64,000 bases of DNA from Bolinopsis microptera (GCF_026151205.1 NC_087076.1:13873675-13937674), one strand, 5' to 3'. Shown: positions 1-10,554, counted from the first letter of the stretch. Notes: generated from the sequence alone by a model not told the origin. Translations and numbers: made by a program.

Positions 1-11
1 ATTGCTCCACT

Positions 12-224
12 ATGACAGATCGGTTTGACATTCAGATTGATGAACTGCTTTCCAATCGTGTTCCGGACAGTACAGTTAGAGTCAACAACTGGGCTCTAAA
101 CAAATTTAATTCTTGGCTTCAGTCATCCAGATTTGCTCGTGACTTCAATGACTTTGACTTTTATCACTCTCTTCTAAAGTATAAATCCCTTGTCGAAATC
201 GCCGGAGATAATTATAATCCATAA
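12..224 (+). pseudogene. N-terminal stub of a Crypton/DUF3504-type tyrosine recombinase-like protein
   Basis: This is a 70-residue open frame from ATG to TAA. Its middle (DSTVRVNNWALNKFNSWLQ) resembles the helical core-binding start of DUF3504/Crypton-like recombinases, in which a basic 'NT..(T/N)W..N.F..W' pattern is followed by a short acidic helix and a 'G..Y.P' turn. The frame stops right after that turn (DNYNP), and no catalytic domain (R...HxxR...Y) follows on this strand within the next 800 bases. I see a truncated or interrupted element protein, not a complete enzyme. The hairpin array begins about 25 bases later, so the break may be an insertion junction. The window edge prevents any view of what precedes it. 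The family call is by pattern memory and is moderate at best. Confidence 0.4.
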
Positions 225-249
225 ACACTTCACGCTCAGGGCTAAATAA

Positions 250-387
250 ATGTAATCCCTCAGCTGGCGCTTCGGGATTACATATTAACACAAAACTCGT
301 GCGCTGCGCGCACTCGTATGTGTTTATCAGATCATCCCGCTAGCGCGGGATGATCTGTTATATAAACCCTTTGCGTGGCGGGTTTAT
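250..387. repeat. Array of four tightly packed perfect hairpins
   Basis: Four inverted repeats lie head to tail with only 3-4 bases between them. Hairpin 1 is 250-283 (10-bp perfect stem, arms 250-259 and 274-283). Hairpin 2 is 287-324 (outer 6-bp arms, plus an inner stem GTGCGC/GCGCAC at 299-313). Hairpin 3 is 328-357 (13-bp perfect stem, 4-nt loop TAGC). Hairpin 4 is 362-387 (8-bp perfect stem). The loops or inner stems are GC-rich in an AT-rich setting. The array lies between the recombinase stub, which reads towards it, and the 3' end of the AlkB-SGNH ORF, which also points towards it. It could be structured RNA at a transcript 3' end, a recombinase or replication recognition region, or accumulated small foldback insertions. 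Confidence 0.85.
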
Positions 388-1055
388 GTTATTATCTACA
401 GTAATTAAGTAAACTTCACCTTTACCTTTATGATTGACCTTTAACTTCTCTTCTATTACTTGATGGCAGCAGCTCACCGTGCATGAGCCTAATTTCCATA
501 TGTACAGTAATGTATGTGTCGAATGTTCAGAGTCAAATGTACAGAGTCAAATGTACAGATCAGTCAAATGTACAGAGTCAAATGTACAGTAATGTGTGAT
601 GTATGTATAATGAGTACTGTGTAAATATCTGTGTAGATATCGTGTAAATATTGCGTCGTCGTTGTCTGAGTACGGCATGAGGTTAGGAATTAGATAATAT
701 GAAATGATTGTTATGATGTAGGGACGTGGACTATTATCAAGCAGGGTTTATTTCGCGTTTTGCTGATAAGGTGTGATAGATAAGGTGAGAAGGTAGGGAA
801 TCTGGATAAGGGAAAAGTTCGTTTAAGTAGTTGGTTGTATTATGTGCTTTGTGCTTGAGTTTGAATTTGATTTAAGTTTCTAATTTTGATTTGAAATGAC
901 GGAAAATTAAAAAAATATAGTAAGAGTTTGTTCAAATAAGTTACGTTTGTTTGATTAGTGAAATTGTTTGCGACTCAGCGCGAGTCTGGAAAGTTGTTCA
1001 GGATTCGATATTTTTGTCATGATAATTTGACATTAAGATATAAAATACGTCGTGC
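388..1055. other. Non-coding stretch with a 14-bp tandem repeat
   Basis: No credible gene is visible. At about 530-589 the 14-mer agtcaaatgtacag occurs four times, three of them nearly head to tail. The rest is AT-rich and stop-dense in all frames. It lies between two convergent ORFs of likely mobile-element origin, so it may be the shared 3' non-coding part of an element. Confidence 0.6.
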
Positions 1056-2648
1056 TCAGGTGCCAAAGTGGCCAGGGATTGGATAGGATATCATACGTTT
1101 AAAGTGCTCACGTAGAGGTAGGGGTCCACGCCTGAACCCCAGTCCAATGAGCACACAGTTTACCCAGCAATCTGATAATACACTCTGTCCAATATAGTTA
1201 AGATGTAGACCGTCACGAGCGAGGTGAGCGAGACTAAAACTTGAGTTGTCGAAGAGTCTGAAGTTGTCATGGTGAAGGGAGCACTTAAACATGAGTTCAT
1301 TAAGGTACTGGATAATGTCGTTGTGGGTGTTGAATCGGTCAGCATGTATCGATAGTGGACTGACTGCATCGAATAAGAACATAGTGCGCGGGAACTGTTC
1401 TATGAAACTTCTGATGTGATTATGCAGCAGGACGGCACTCGCTCTGTTTTTCTGGATATCGTTTATGCCAGCACTTATGAGTACAATGTCGGCTTGTTGA
1501 ATCGATTCCCGGTGTTCCTTTAAGTCGCGGAGGAAAAATAAGTTTTCCCGGAACGCTATGACAGGTGAACGAAATTGAGAACAGTCAAAATTACAGTTTT
1601 TGCTGTCAGACAGTATCAGCACTCGTTTGGTCTGGTTCACTTTATGATGGGGTGGAGGTCGCAGCTGATGGCTGCTAGATTTTCTGGAATGTGCCGAGGC
1701 CAACTGTCTAAAGGTTAAGCTGATTCGAGGACCTTCAAAATCCGCCTGAGTTTGCGGAGGAACAGCATGGTCAAAAAGGTCCTGCGATTTTCGCGTCATA
1801 GTGTAACAGTCGCCGTGTTGAACTGTCACGGTTTCATCGCGATACTCGCCTGGAGGACGTCTACGAAAAACTAAATCCCTTTTACCCCCCAGGGAAATGG
1901 TAAGTATAGTGCTGTCGGGTACTATACACGATTCATCATCGGAATGAGGAGGTATACACGAGACGTGTGATTCATATTTGGTGATCATGCAGCTATTGAA
2001 ATCCTTATAGTTGATGTTGTTGGTCTTGCACACATCATCAACTGCTACAAGTATTTCAGCAAGGTACGTCTCAGGGTCTAATTGCTTTGCCCTGTGGTAC
2101 CCTCCTAAATACTTGTAAGGAGCATCGCCAAAATATGCAACCTTTCTATTCGAGAAAACTTTATCATAGGTTAATTCAGAGTCCAATCTCTTAAAGTCAA
2201 ACCTCTGCAGCTGGTCACCAGTTTCGAGCTTGGAGAAGGGCTGTTCCACAGTCTGGACCGGTGTTGGTGGTGCAGGTATTTCGGGGAGGGTGGTTGTAGG
2301 TTGAGTAGGAGGGTGAGCAGAATGGTCACGTAGAGACTGGACAAGGGACTGTGCTTCACTAACGGTGTTCTGGAGGCCGGTCATCGCATCAGTGGACGAT
2401 CTCGAAAAAATTTGAGTTAGAGAGATAAGTTTGTCAGTAGTTTCGGTTAATGTAGAGTTACACTTATGACTGTCAAGAATGTATGCACGTAGCATTTTCT
2501 GCTTGGATTGCTTGCATAACTGAAGGTCATCTTCAGTCGCTCCAAAGAGCAGCAATTCACGGTCGAGTTGAGATACAATGAGTTTATCGACCAATTCCAA
2601 ACAGGTTGCAGTTGAGAAACAAAACGGGCGTTCCGTCGATTCAGTCAT
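1056..2648 (-). CDS. AlkB-like 2OG-Fe(II) dioxygenase fused to an SGNH hydrolase
   Basis: This is a single 530-residue open frame. Residues 1-110 are helical and probably coiled, and 110-150 are a Pro/Thr linker. Residues 150-316 form an AlkB-type dioxygenase: iron ligands H235-x-D237 in PPHSDDES, distal H294, and the AlkB-specific R-x5-R (R308...R314) in PRISLTFR. Residues 341-495 form an SGNH/GDSL-like hydrolase: block I ILSDS (nucleophile S347 or S349), a GxND block in SAGIND (G394, N396, D397), and the terminal D479-G-L-H482 dyad. All expected active-site residues of both domains are present, so the protein looks enzymatically intact. AlkB enzymes remove alkyl groups from nucleic acids; SGNH proteins are esterases, and some Ngaro and CR1-type retroelements carry one. 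An intronless ORF beside a recombinase stub suggests an element protein and not a host gene. The substrate is unknown. Confidence 0.8.
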   Translation of the reverse strand: MTESTERPFCFSTATCLELVDKLIVSQLDRELLLFGATEDDLQLCKQSKQKMLRAYILDSHKCNSTLTETTDKLISLTQIFSRSSTDAMTGLQNTVSEAQSLVQSLRDHSAHPPTQPTTTLPEIPAPPTPVQTVEQPFSKLETGDQLQRFDFKRLDSELTYDKVFSNRKVAYFGDAPYKYLGGYHRAKQLDPETYLAEILVAVDDVCKTNNINYKDFNSCMITKYESHVSCIPPHSDDESCIVPDSTILTISLGGKRDLVFRRRPPGEYRDETVTVQHGDCYTMTRKSQDLFDHAVPPQTQADFEGPRISLTFRQLASAHSRKSSSHQLRPPPHHKVNQTKRVLILSDSKNCNFDCSQFRSPVIAFRENLFFLRDLKEHRESIQQADIVLISAGINDIQKNRASAVLLHNHIRSFIEQFPRTMFLFDAVSPLSIHADRFNTHNDIIQYLNELMFKCSLHHDNFRLFDNSSFSLAHLARDGLHLNYIGQSVLSDCWVNCVLIGLGFRRGPLPLREHFKRMISYPIPGHFGT

Positions 2649-2952
2649 GTAGAAAGGTAAACTTACGCTTCAAGGAGGGCTACGGTGGACTTATGTGGAA
2701 GGAGGGGCCCAATTAAATTGGGGCCACCGAGCCTAAGGGTCTCTGTTATCTGTAGTGTTGTAGTCAGTGTGCGTAGTATTAGCGTTTAAGCCACGTCACG
2801 ATGAGCTGCTGCACTGTCGGCTTATCTATTTAGCAGCAAGACTAGATAACAACATAATGTAATAAAATGTTTGAGAATACCACAGAATTAGGCAAAGTTT
2901 CCATATGTTATTCTCTCGTGGGCCAACCAGGCCCAGCCTCTCTTTTAAAATT

Positions 2953-2958
2953 TTTATT
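2953..2958 (-). terminator. Possible poly(A) signal for the SRCR-like receptor gene
   Basis: On the minus strand AATAAA lies about 55 bases past the stop codon of the gene ending at 3012, a usual distance. It sits in a T/A-rich stretch, so chance occurrence is possible. Confidence 0.5.
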
Positions 2959-3011
2959 AATAAAATCGCTCACTTCTTCTGTTTCCCTGTTTAAGTGCTC
3001 TGCTTGTTCAC

Positions 3012-4656
3012 TCATTCTGATGGGATGAGATGAGTCATGAGGGTCCCGGTTCCTTCTTCTTCATACATCGTCTGACTTCTAATCCTGTAGAAAAGAGCCG
3101 CTGCAATTAAAAAACAACCAAGTGTAAGCAATGCTATGAACGCAGCGACCACTTTTTTCTGTGTTAGATCTTTGTGACAGGTATTGTTAATCAGTATGTA
3201 GCCTGCTCTAGGACACTCGAAACAGTGCTGGTAGTTTGATGTTAGGTACCAGTTAGCAGCACAGTTGCACTTTGTTGAGTTTGGACGGGAGGCGGCGCCT
3301 GCTGGACAGGGGATACACTTCTTATCAGAGATGTAGGTGTTAGATTTACAGCCGGTACAGGAAATCTTAGTGTAGTAGTATCGATAATAGTATCGGTTAT
3401 CGCTTTGATTCATCATGCTGTATCTGTACTGGTAGCTACGACAGTTATTATAAAAAGACCACGTATCGTAAGTACACTCGGTAGTGCTGCTACATTTCAT
3501 GTTATAAACTTTACTGTTGGACCTGTAATCCTCTGCAAAGTTGTAATCATGATATAACTTAGAAACCTGGACCACTCTAGAGTAGTTCATTCTCTGACAA
3601 ATGTAATCTCCTGAGTCTGCGGTGGGATATAGACTTGAAAACTTGGCCTCCTGTCTGCAAACTGGAGCCCAAGATCCACCCTCTTCTTTTGCCATGAGTA
3701 CTCCCTCATCTGACTGAACATTCCTTTCACTCCATATTTGGAATTCCAGCCTGTCTTGACCAGATTTCTTATAACAGTGAGTAGAACCTACAGGTGAAGT
3801 GCTGTTTGTAGGACACTTGAAACAGTGCTGGTAGTTTGATGTTCGGTACCAGTTAGCAGCACAGTTGCACTTTTTTGAGTCTGGAGGGGAGGTGGTGCCC
3901 TCTGGACAGGGGAGACACTTCCTATCATAGATGTATTTGTTGTTAGTCTTATAAGAAATGTAGGTGTTAGCTTTACAGCCGGCACAGGAGATCCCTGTGT
4001 AGTAGTATCGGTATTTGAAAGGATATACATGATCGGTGTATTGGTAGTTACGACAGCTAGAAGAGGTATCGTAAATACACTCGGTAGGACTGCTACATTC
4101 CAGGTTATTAACTTTATTGTTGGACCAGTAATCCTCCGCAAAGCTGTAACCTATAGTTAAGTTAGAAAGTTCAACCACTCTACTGTAGTTCATTTTCTGA
4201 CAAATGTAGTTTCCCGAGTCTGTGGTGGGATATAGTCTGGCACCCTCGTATAGTTGTCTGCAAACTGGAGCCCAAGATCCACCCTTCTCTTTTGCCATGA
4301 GTACTCCATTCTCGTGCTGATGACTCCTTCCACTCAATATTTGATCCCATATTTGGAATTCTAGACTGTCTTGAGCGGATCTCTTTTCCCTATTCAAGTT
4401 CATTGGGATCGTTTCAAGGTCAGTTCCAGATAAATTCTTGTTTGATGTGGCCTGGCTGCTGCCTCCAACTACTGAAATATAATAGTTATATAATATTACA
4501 ATATATCAATATTAATATCTGCGCGTCACTATTGCAGCATTACCCAGGAACAGCAGTACGAAACCAAAATTCGAAATTTACAACAAATTCTAACCCACCT
4601 AGACCGATGATGAACAGACTCATGAACAGAAAAATGCGGTTACTAGACAAAATCAT
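3012..4656 (-). CDS. Secreted-pathway type I membrane protein with two SRCR-like/ephrin-receptor-like Cys-rich repeats
   Basis: Two exons: 4656-4599 and 4471-3012, with a 127-base intron (GTGGGT...TTTCAG). The phases match (one base plus two) and give 505 residues. Exon 1 encodes a signal peptide (MILSSNRIFLFMSLFIIGL). The ectodomain is a tandem duplication of about 190 residues. Each unit has an SRCR-like part (GGSWAPVCRQ, then YICQ.MNYSRVV, then a TEC.YD core and ISC). Each also has an ephrin-receptor-type cysteine segment (GC..NTYIS...CLPCP.G...PP.S..CNC..NWY.TSNYQHCF.CP). A hydrophobic segment near the C-terminus (VVAAFIALLTLGCFLIAAAL) is followed by a 25-residue cytosolic tail, so this is type I topology. 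It probably acts as a surface receptor or adhesion protein; the ligand is unknown. The two repeats are similar enough at DNA level to suggest recent duplication. Confidence 0.82.
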
Positions 4657-7600
4657 GTTGAAGGTCAAATCAGACTTTTGCCACTGAAACCGAAGTTATG
4701 GTTTATGGATAAAACTGATTGGAAAATGAATTTATCACTTCATATTCGCGTGATTGAAATCAACTGTCAACTAACTGAATAGTGAAAATAGTTCTAAAGT
4801 AATTAGTCCTACTATACCAGTTCTATAATTACACTGGCATTACTTGGTAGTTAGTCTTGTTTCTTGTTTAAAACTGATTAGTTTTATTTACTTTAAGCAA
4901 ATAATTCTGACAGTGGTTCTTTTAACTGTTTTGTGAAAGGTACAGAGAAAAAATACGTTACCATGGTAACACATTTATTTATAGGCTGTAACCATAGAAA
5001 CACTGTTATATCGTCTAAACCTATAGTTCTATTATACTGGAAAATTATTTTATAGCAAGTTTTACTGAGAAGAACGGTTTCAGCGTCATGTGTTAATGTA
5101 CGTGTGTTAGTATACTATGTACTGTCACACTATGTTTAATGTACTGTCACTCTATCCATGGTAAGATTATCCTGAGAAGAAATCAAGCTCACTTTTCAGT
5201 TTTGTATTATACCACACATAAAATATCCAGTTTTGTCTCTCTTCAAGGCCGCAATAAGCTGTTATTTCCTCGCTAATTACTCGCTAATTACTGATAATCC
5301 ACCATAATTTTTAACTTGTCTTTAACAGCTCGTGATGTGTCTGGGTGTTGAAATAAGGTTACAGGGAAAACAGTGTGTGTGTGTCTGTGTGTCTGTGTCT
5401 GTCTGTGTGTGTGTCTGTGTGTGTCTGTGTGTTTGTGTGTTTCTGTCTGTGTGTGTGTGTGTGTGTGTGTGTCTGTGTTTCTGTCTGTGTGTTTCTGTCT
5501 GTGTGTTTCTGTCTGTGTGTTTCTGTCTGTGTGTGTGTGTGTGTCTGTGTGTGTGTCTGTCTGTGTGTGTCTGTCTGTGTGTGTTTCTGTCTGTGTGTGT
5601 GTCTGTGTGTGTGTCTGTGTGTTGGCATATCACATGTGAGAAGTATGCTGTATAATATACGTGAGAAGTGTATTACTGTTGAATAAAGTATCATGTGGAC
5701 ATGTCATAGTGTTTGGTTACTTGTGAGAATTTCAGGTTTAAAAACTTGAAATGAAATTCCAGAGGTCAACCTGAATTCCGAAAGTATTGATAAAAGTTAA
5801 ATCACTGAGCAGTCGCAATGTTTTTAAATATTCGCTAAACATTTTGTGGATACTCGATTTTGTGTCTTCCCACGGCCACCCTTACTATACATTAAAAGGA
5901 ACTACATGCAAGGATATATATAACATCGAACTAAATCATTAGCACTAATTTCTCATACTAAATACCCAAGATCTGGGAAGCTTCATGATAACACAATATA
6001 TAGTACACGCTACAATATCTACTGTCAATTAAAGTTTATACCCGTGCGATAAGGATCTGATGACATATAAAGTGTACAACTGTGTACAATACAGTGTAGA
6101 TCTCTATACCGAGGCAGCAGAGTTCTATAATCTAGGTCTTCTCTTCTACCTCTGGACGATGGGTTATATCTTGCTAGAAATTTAACGAGATACACTTGGA
6201 GGGTTACTGAGTGCTTCTGTCTTGTATATCTAATGGAGGTACCTGGTCTGGGTAGCTAGACTAGGTAGGGTTCAGGGAGGGTAGGTATCAAGTAGGGGGG
6301 TTCCGATATGAACCCCGATTTTATTATGTTTTCGAGAGAGAGAAAGATGGCCAGAAGAGTGATCATAATTAACAAAGTATCAATGGTAGATGAGATTTGG
6401 ACCCATTCATATTACCTCATACCTGAACTAGGTAGGTGACAAAAACTAAATCTATTAAATGTCATTTCTACGTGATGTCAGTTTTGTGTTATTAAGTGTC
6501 AACATATACCACATACTCACATATGATATCATCTTAGCCTATAGTTCATTTGACGCGTGGTCACCTCTTAAAATCATAAAAGAGCAGGTGTATACCATAT
6601 TCTGCATAAATCCCCCACTATGAAGCATTACTTGCCGAATCCAGCACGCGCTGCGTCGTTATGGACACTGATTTCACATATTATAAGATCACATAATATT
6701 ACAGTTATGGTTATGTAGCACGGTTACGCCATTACCTTGTGCTGGAACTAAACCTGGCGGACAGAAACAGCCTATCCAGCACTGACTGAGATGTACATGA
6801 AGTTGGGTTGTGGTTCTGAGGTCCGTCCGATAGTTGTTTAAAAACTAAACTTCTTCTTCTGTTCTGAGATGACTTAATTAACTGAAAATGCTTCCACTAA
6901 AAGTTTAAAAACTGTCCTTTACTCAGAAGGGAACTATAAATATTCAAGGAATTTAGTTTAAATACTTACGGAACTAAATACTTGTAACGGAACATGGTCT
7001 TATCCCTCTGACGTCATTATGAAAGGTTTGCAGGATTTAGTTGGGTATCGTCTTTACTTTTTATCTACCTTGTTTTTTCATTAGAAGAGTAAATCAGAAA
7101 GATACAAATTGTTTACTTACGAACAGAAATATAAACGTTACGACTGACAGGTAAAAACTTGCAAGCGTAGTTAGCCGTCTCAGTGTCCATGTTAGGTGTT
7201 CTGTATTCGGCAAGGGTTTAGTCCGTATTAAAGTCATCTGGTAGTGTCCAGACAGCAAACTATTCACGATCAGTCGGAAAGTGCGATTATCTGCACAAAT
7301 TCAGTTCAATCGTCAACAAACTTTATTTTATCTATTTAAAACTTGATTGTATTTATTTTTTAATGTAAAACTTGGTTCAGTCAGCAATAAATACGGCATT
7401 ATAGTCAAGGTATGCTACTGTTTTAATAACAAGAACAAAGAGCTGATGAAGTGAGGTTATTGTGACTCTAGTTGAATTTCACAAAGTAAATTATCATTTA
7501 CATCAGTTCACTTATATCAGATGACAAAATTTAAGTGGAAAATTTATGTAAAGTAGGAAATATTCACAATGTATTTGGGTACATCAGTTGCTAAACCCCA

Positions 7601-8030
7601 CACTTTCGGCACAGTATCGTGTCTGTGGTTATTCGTTTCACCAAGAAAACCAAGTTTAATATCAAATAACGGCAAATAAATGATATTGTTGTATAATATC
7701 ATTAATACTAATTTAATTTAATAATACCATTATAATATAATGGTATCGACCTTGTCATGGTCCTGTATCCTATTCTTAAGAATTTTATTATATAGCCAGC
7801 ACTCTGACTTATTATATTATATATTATGTTATCATTATAATTCGTTGAATAATAATAACGTTGGTGGAGGTTATTAAGTTGCCAGCGTCTGTGAGCTGTT
7901 ATAATCTATCTGTCTGACCATGGAATCTATGTATATTTTACGCAAGGTACACAGTACACAGGGGTATTTTAACGCGTCGTCAATTCTAAATCTTATATTT
8001 TATAATTAAGATGGTACTGAAAACAGGTTA
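4657..8030. other. Intergenic region without recognisable genes
   Basis: AT-rich sequence upstream of the receptor gene. The only strong structure is the GT-rich microsatellite at 5371-5622, listed separately. I found no splice-consistent coding exon. The promoter of the receptor gene should lie just above 4656, but no clear TATA motif was seen. Confidence 0.5.
5371..5622. repeat. Compound (GT)n / GTGTGTCTGT microsatellite
   Basis: About 250 bases built only from GT and CTGT units, with occasional TTTCTGT variants. Every reading frame through it is open and encodes Cys/Val or His/Thr repeats, which explains several long apparent ORFs on both strands. None is a gene. Confidence 0.97.
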
Positions 8031-8033
8031 TGT

Positions 8034-8446
8034 TGTGGTTCTAGGTAAGGTCCTGGTTCTAGTTAAGGTCCTGGTTCTAGGTAAGGTCCTGGTTCTAGGT
8101 AAGGTCCTGGTTCTAGGTAAGGTCCTGGTTCTTGGTAAGGTCCTGGTGGCTGGTTCTAGGTAAGGTCCTGGTTCTAGTTAAGGTCCTGGTTCTAGGTAAG
8201 GTCCTGGTTCTAGGTAAGGTCCTGGTTCTAGGTAAGGTCCTGGTTCTAGGTAAGGTCCTGGTTCTAGGTAAGGTTATGGTTCTAGGTAAGGTTATGGTTC
8301 TAGGTAAGGTCCTGGTTCTAGGTAAGGTTATGGTTCTAGGTAAGGTTATGCTTCTAGATAAAGTCCTGGTTCTAGGTAAGGTCCTGGTTCTAGGTAAGGT
8401 CCTGGTTCTAGTTAAGGTCCTGGTTCTAGGTAAGGTTCTGGTTTCT
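8034..8446. repeat. 18-bp minisatellite, about 23 copies
   Basis: The unit ggtaaggtcctggttcta is repeated head to tail with point variants (ggttatggttcta, gttaaggtcc). Because 18 is divisible by three, one frame stays open and reads VLGKV repeats over about 110 residues. It has no hydrophobic-signal logic or flanking coding sequence, so it is taken as non-coding. Each unit contains GGTAAG, a splice-donor-like hexamer. Confidence 0.95.
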
Positions 8447-8961
8447 ATAATTTGTAGATATTGAGTTAGGGTGACTTGGTTTTATCATGACGTATTTTTA
8501 ACGTTGATGAAAGTGGTAACTTTTCATAAAATTAGAACGTTAAAAATAAGACAAATTTTAACTTTGCTTTTATCAGAATATTATGGATTTATGGTAACGT
8601 GAAAGAGGATAGATAATGTTATTTAAGAAAATAAAGATAGATAGGCCACAGTTTCTGATGAGTCAACTTGTACAAAAGCTCTTAATAACTCTTTAATAAC
8701 TACCTGAAATTATAAAAGCTCAAGTATGTTAGGTAAGGGGACGTCTTAGTCTCTTTCTCTATCTTTCTCTCTCGCTCTGTCACCATGTTGCTCTTTTCCC
8801 ATGAGATATCATTATTCTCAATTACAATGAGAATAGCTTTGTAGTAGACTATTATTGGTATGAAGATATGACACTTCTGTCTAGATGTAAATTTCTTGCA
8901 GCATTACATAATAACACTCGCTTTATCAACTTAATAACACCAGAATGTGTGTGTGTATGTG

Positions 8962-8992
<31 letters not shown>

Positions 8993-9000
8993 GTGTAATT

Positions 9001-9080
9001 TCCGAACGGTTATACAAAAAAAACGGTAATAGTTACGGGACTGGTTTTTTCGGTATAGTGCCGACAAAACTCTGATGAAG
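9001..9080. repeat. Dispersed repeat, related to 37837-37925
   Basis: The segment with 'acggtaa.agtt..gggactggtt' and 'cggtata.t.ccgacaaaactctga' occurs again at 37837-37925 at roughly 80 per cent identity. A second piece of the same family is at 9657-9720, matching 37945-38010. At 37.9 kb the two pieces are adjacent, so the 9-kb copy is split or interrupted. No coding capacity was seen. Confidence 0.75.
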
Positions 9081-9656
9081 CCCATAGGAAATTTTTTTTT
9101 AAATCGGCCGGTGGTAAGTGGTTTAATTGATGGTTTTGTACCACAAATGTTACATAAAATTGCTTGAGCAGAACGGCAAGAGTTACGGGGCTTGCTCTCT
9201 CTCTCATTACTGTGTAATGTGTTATAGCTGCATTTAAGTAGCGTCATAATTGGATTAGCCTGGAAGATTCGCTGTAATGTTATACCTTAAGCTTATTAGG
9301 GGAGGGGGGACTGTTAGTGTTTGGGGTCTGTTTGGACTGCTGAGAGAGAGAGAGAGAGAGTTCATACGACAATGTTATGCGTGTTTTCAAATATAACATG
9401 CGGGTGTGGTGCGGAGTTAACAAGGGTTAATTTCTATAACGATTTAAATAAAAATAGAAAGCGGTTCAAGACGGGAGTGATGAGGTGTAATACTCGGTGT
9501 TCAGACCTTATGATCATGGAGTGTGGTGCCTCATGGCTAATAATGACTTAATTATCCACAAGAAATAACTGATTATGAGATTATTGTTTAAGAAACTATT
9601 GGGTCACCTAATGCGGGTTTTGACTCAGCGGGTAATTACTCCTACCCTTTTTAACT

Positions 9657-9720
9657 GCGGCAGTGAAATCCCGGCCGTAGGCCGGGTTACACTAGTTAAG
9701 TATATAAAGTACATATAACA
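9657..9720. repeat. Dispersed repeat with a perfect CCCGGCC-GTA-GGCCGGG hairpin
   Basis: It matches 37945-38010 (sharing 'cgtaggc..gggttacacta'). At 9670-9686 the core is a perfect 7-bp stem with a GTA loop. This is the same hairpin geometry as several elements near 61 kb. Confidence 0.7.
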
Positions 9721-9741
9721 TTATGTTATATATAGTAAGAT

Positions 9742-9871
9742 TAGCCACGGTGAGAAGGCTTTCCTGTTTCCGCTAACCGCAGGAGCTCAGCGACCGTCGA
9801 CCTTAGCAGATCTGAGATCACATACAGGAATTTAAATGTTCTCTTCGATATTCCTGCCGAATAAATCACAT
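9742..9871. repeat. Direct repeat, copy 1 (partner at 10555-10651)
   Basis: This begins agccacggtgagaaggcttt and runs through 'gatctgagatcacatacagg' to a shared end 'aataaatcacat'. The second copy at 10555-10651 lacks about 30 internal bases after the first block. Identity outside the gap is about 95 per cent. The two copies flank some 680 bases with no gene. Confidence 0.85.
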
Positions 9872-10554
9872 TGCCACTGCGATGAAGACGCACGGAAAAC
9901 TGATCATGATGCAACAATTATAGGTGCATTATTTTAATCAAGAATTCGTTATATTATATGTTTAATCAAGATTGATGTGTTAACGAGATTTACCTAGCTT
10001 GTTAGTCCATTGCTCGCTACTCTCACGTATATATACTTTTCCCAATGAGAGAAGCTCGAAAAGAGCGCCGCGCATTGGGATAGGTGTACCAGGTAAAAAC
10101 GTACCAGGTAAAAACGGTGATGAAATTACTAACGCATTTACAACTGCTCTGCAAAAGAAGCAGGGTAATCACACTTTATATCACACTGTATATCTGCAGT
10201 CTGCACACTTAGAGGGCCATTTGATAATTCTTTCAAAGAAAATCCTAATAAAACAAAAACTCAGTACCAACAATTTGAAGTGAAATTAAATAAATCACGT
10301 TACGACTTTTGATTGTTCTTAGTTCTCACTCATTTAAAAAATTGTTTGTCCCGAGGAATCGATTGGGTAATTTAAGTCAAAAGAAAATAAGATTTTCAGA
10401 AGCTGTTAGCGTTAATAAAAAACTGTTAAATAGGGCATTCTTCTCCAAAGAAAAAGTTCAGTGTACGTGTCCGCTTGCGCTGACAAGGGATTCACTATAA
10501 GAAATTGACTTTAAGAGATAAAATAACATAAAAGTAGATCAATTTAATTGAATT

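Noticed and set aside
250-387. CRISPR-like array
   Set aside because: The hairpins differ in sequence from one another and there are no constant repeats with variable spacers; the setting is also eukaryotic.
5322-5694. Several overlapping 88-111 codon frames on both strands
   Set aside because: They are reading frames through the GT/CTGT microsatellite (Cys-Val or Thr-His repeats) with no flanking coding sequence.
8132-8464. 110-codon VLGKV-repeat frame
   Set aside because: An artefact of an 18-bp minisatellite whose length is a multiple of three.
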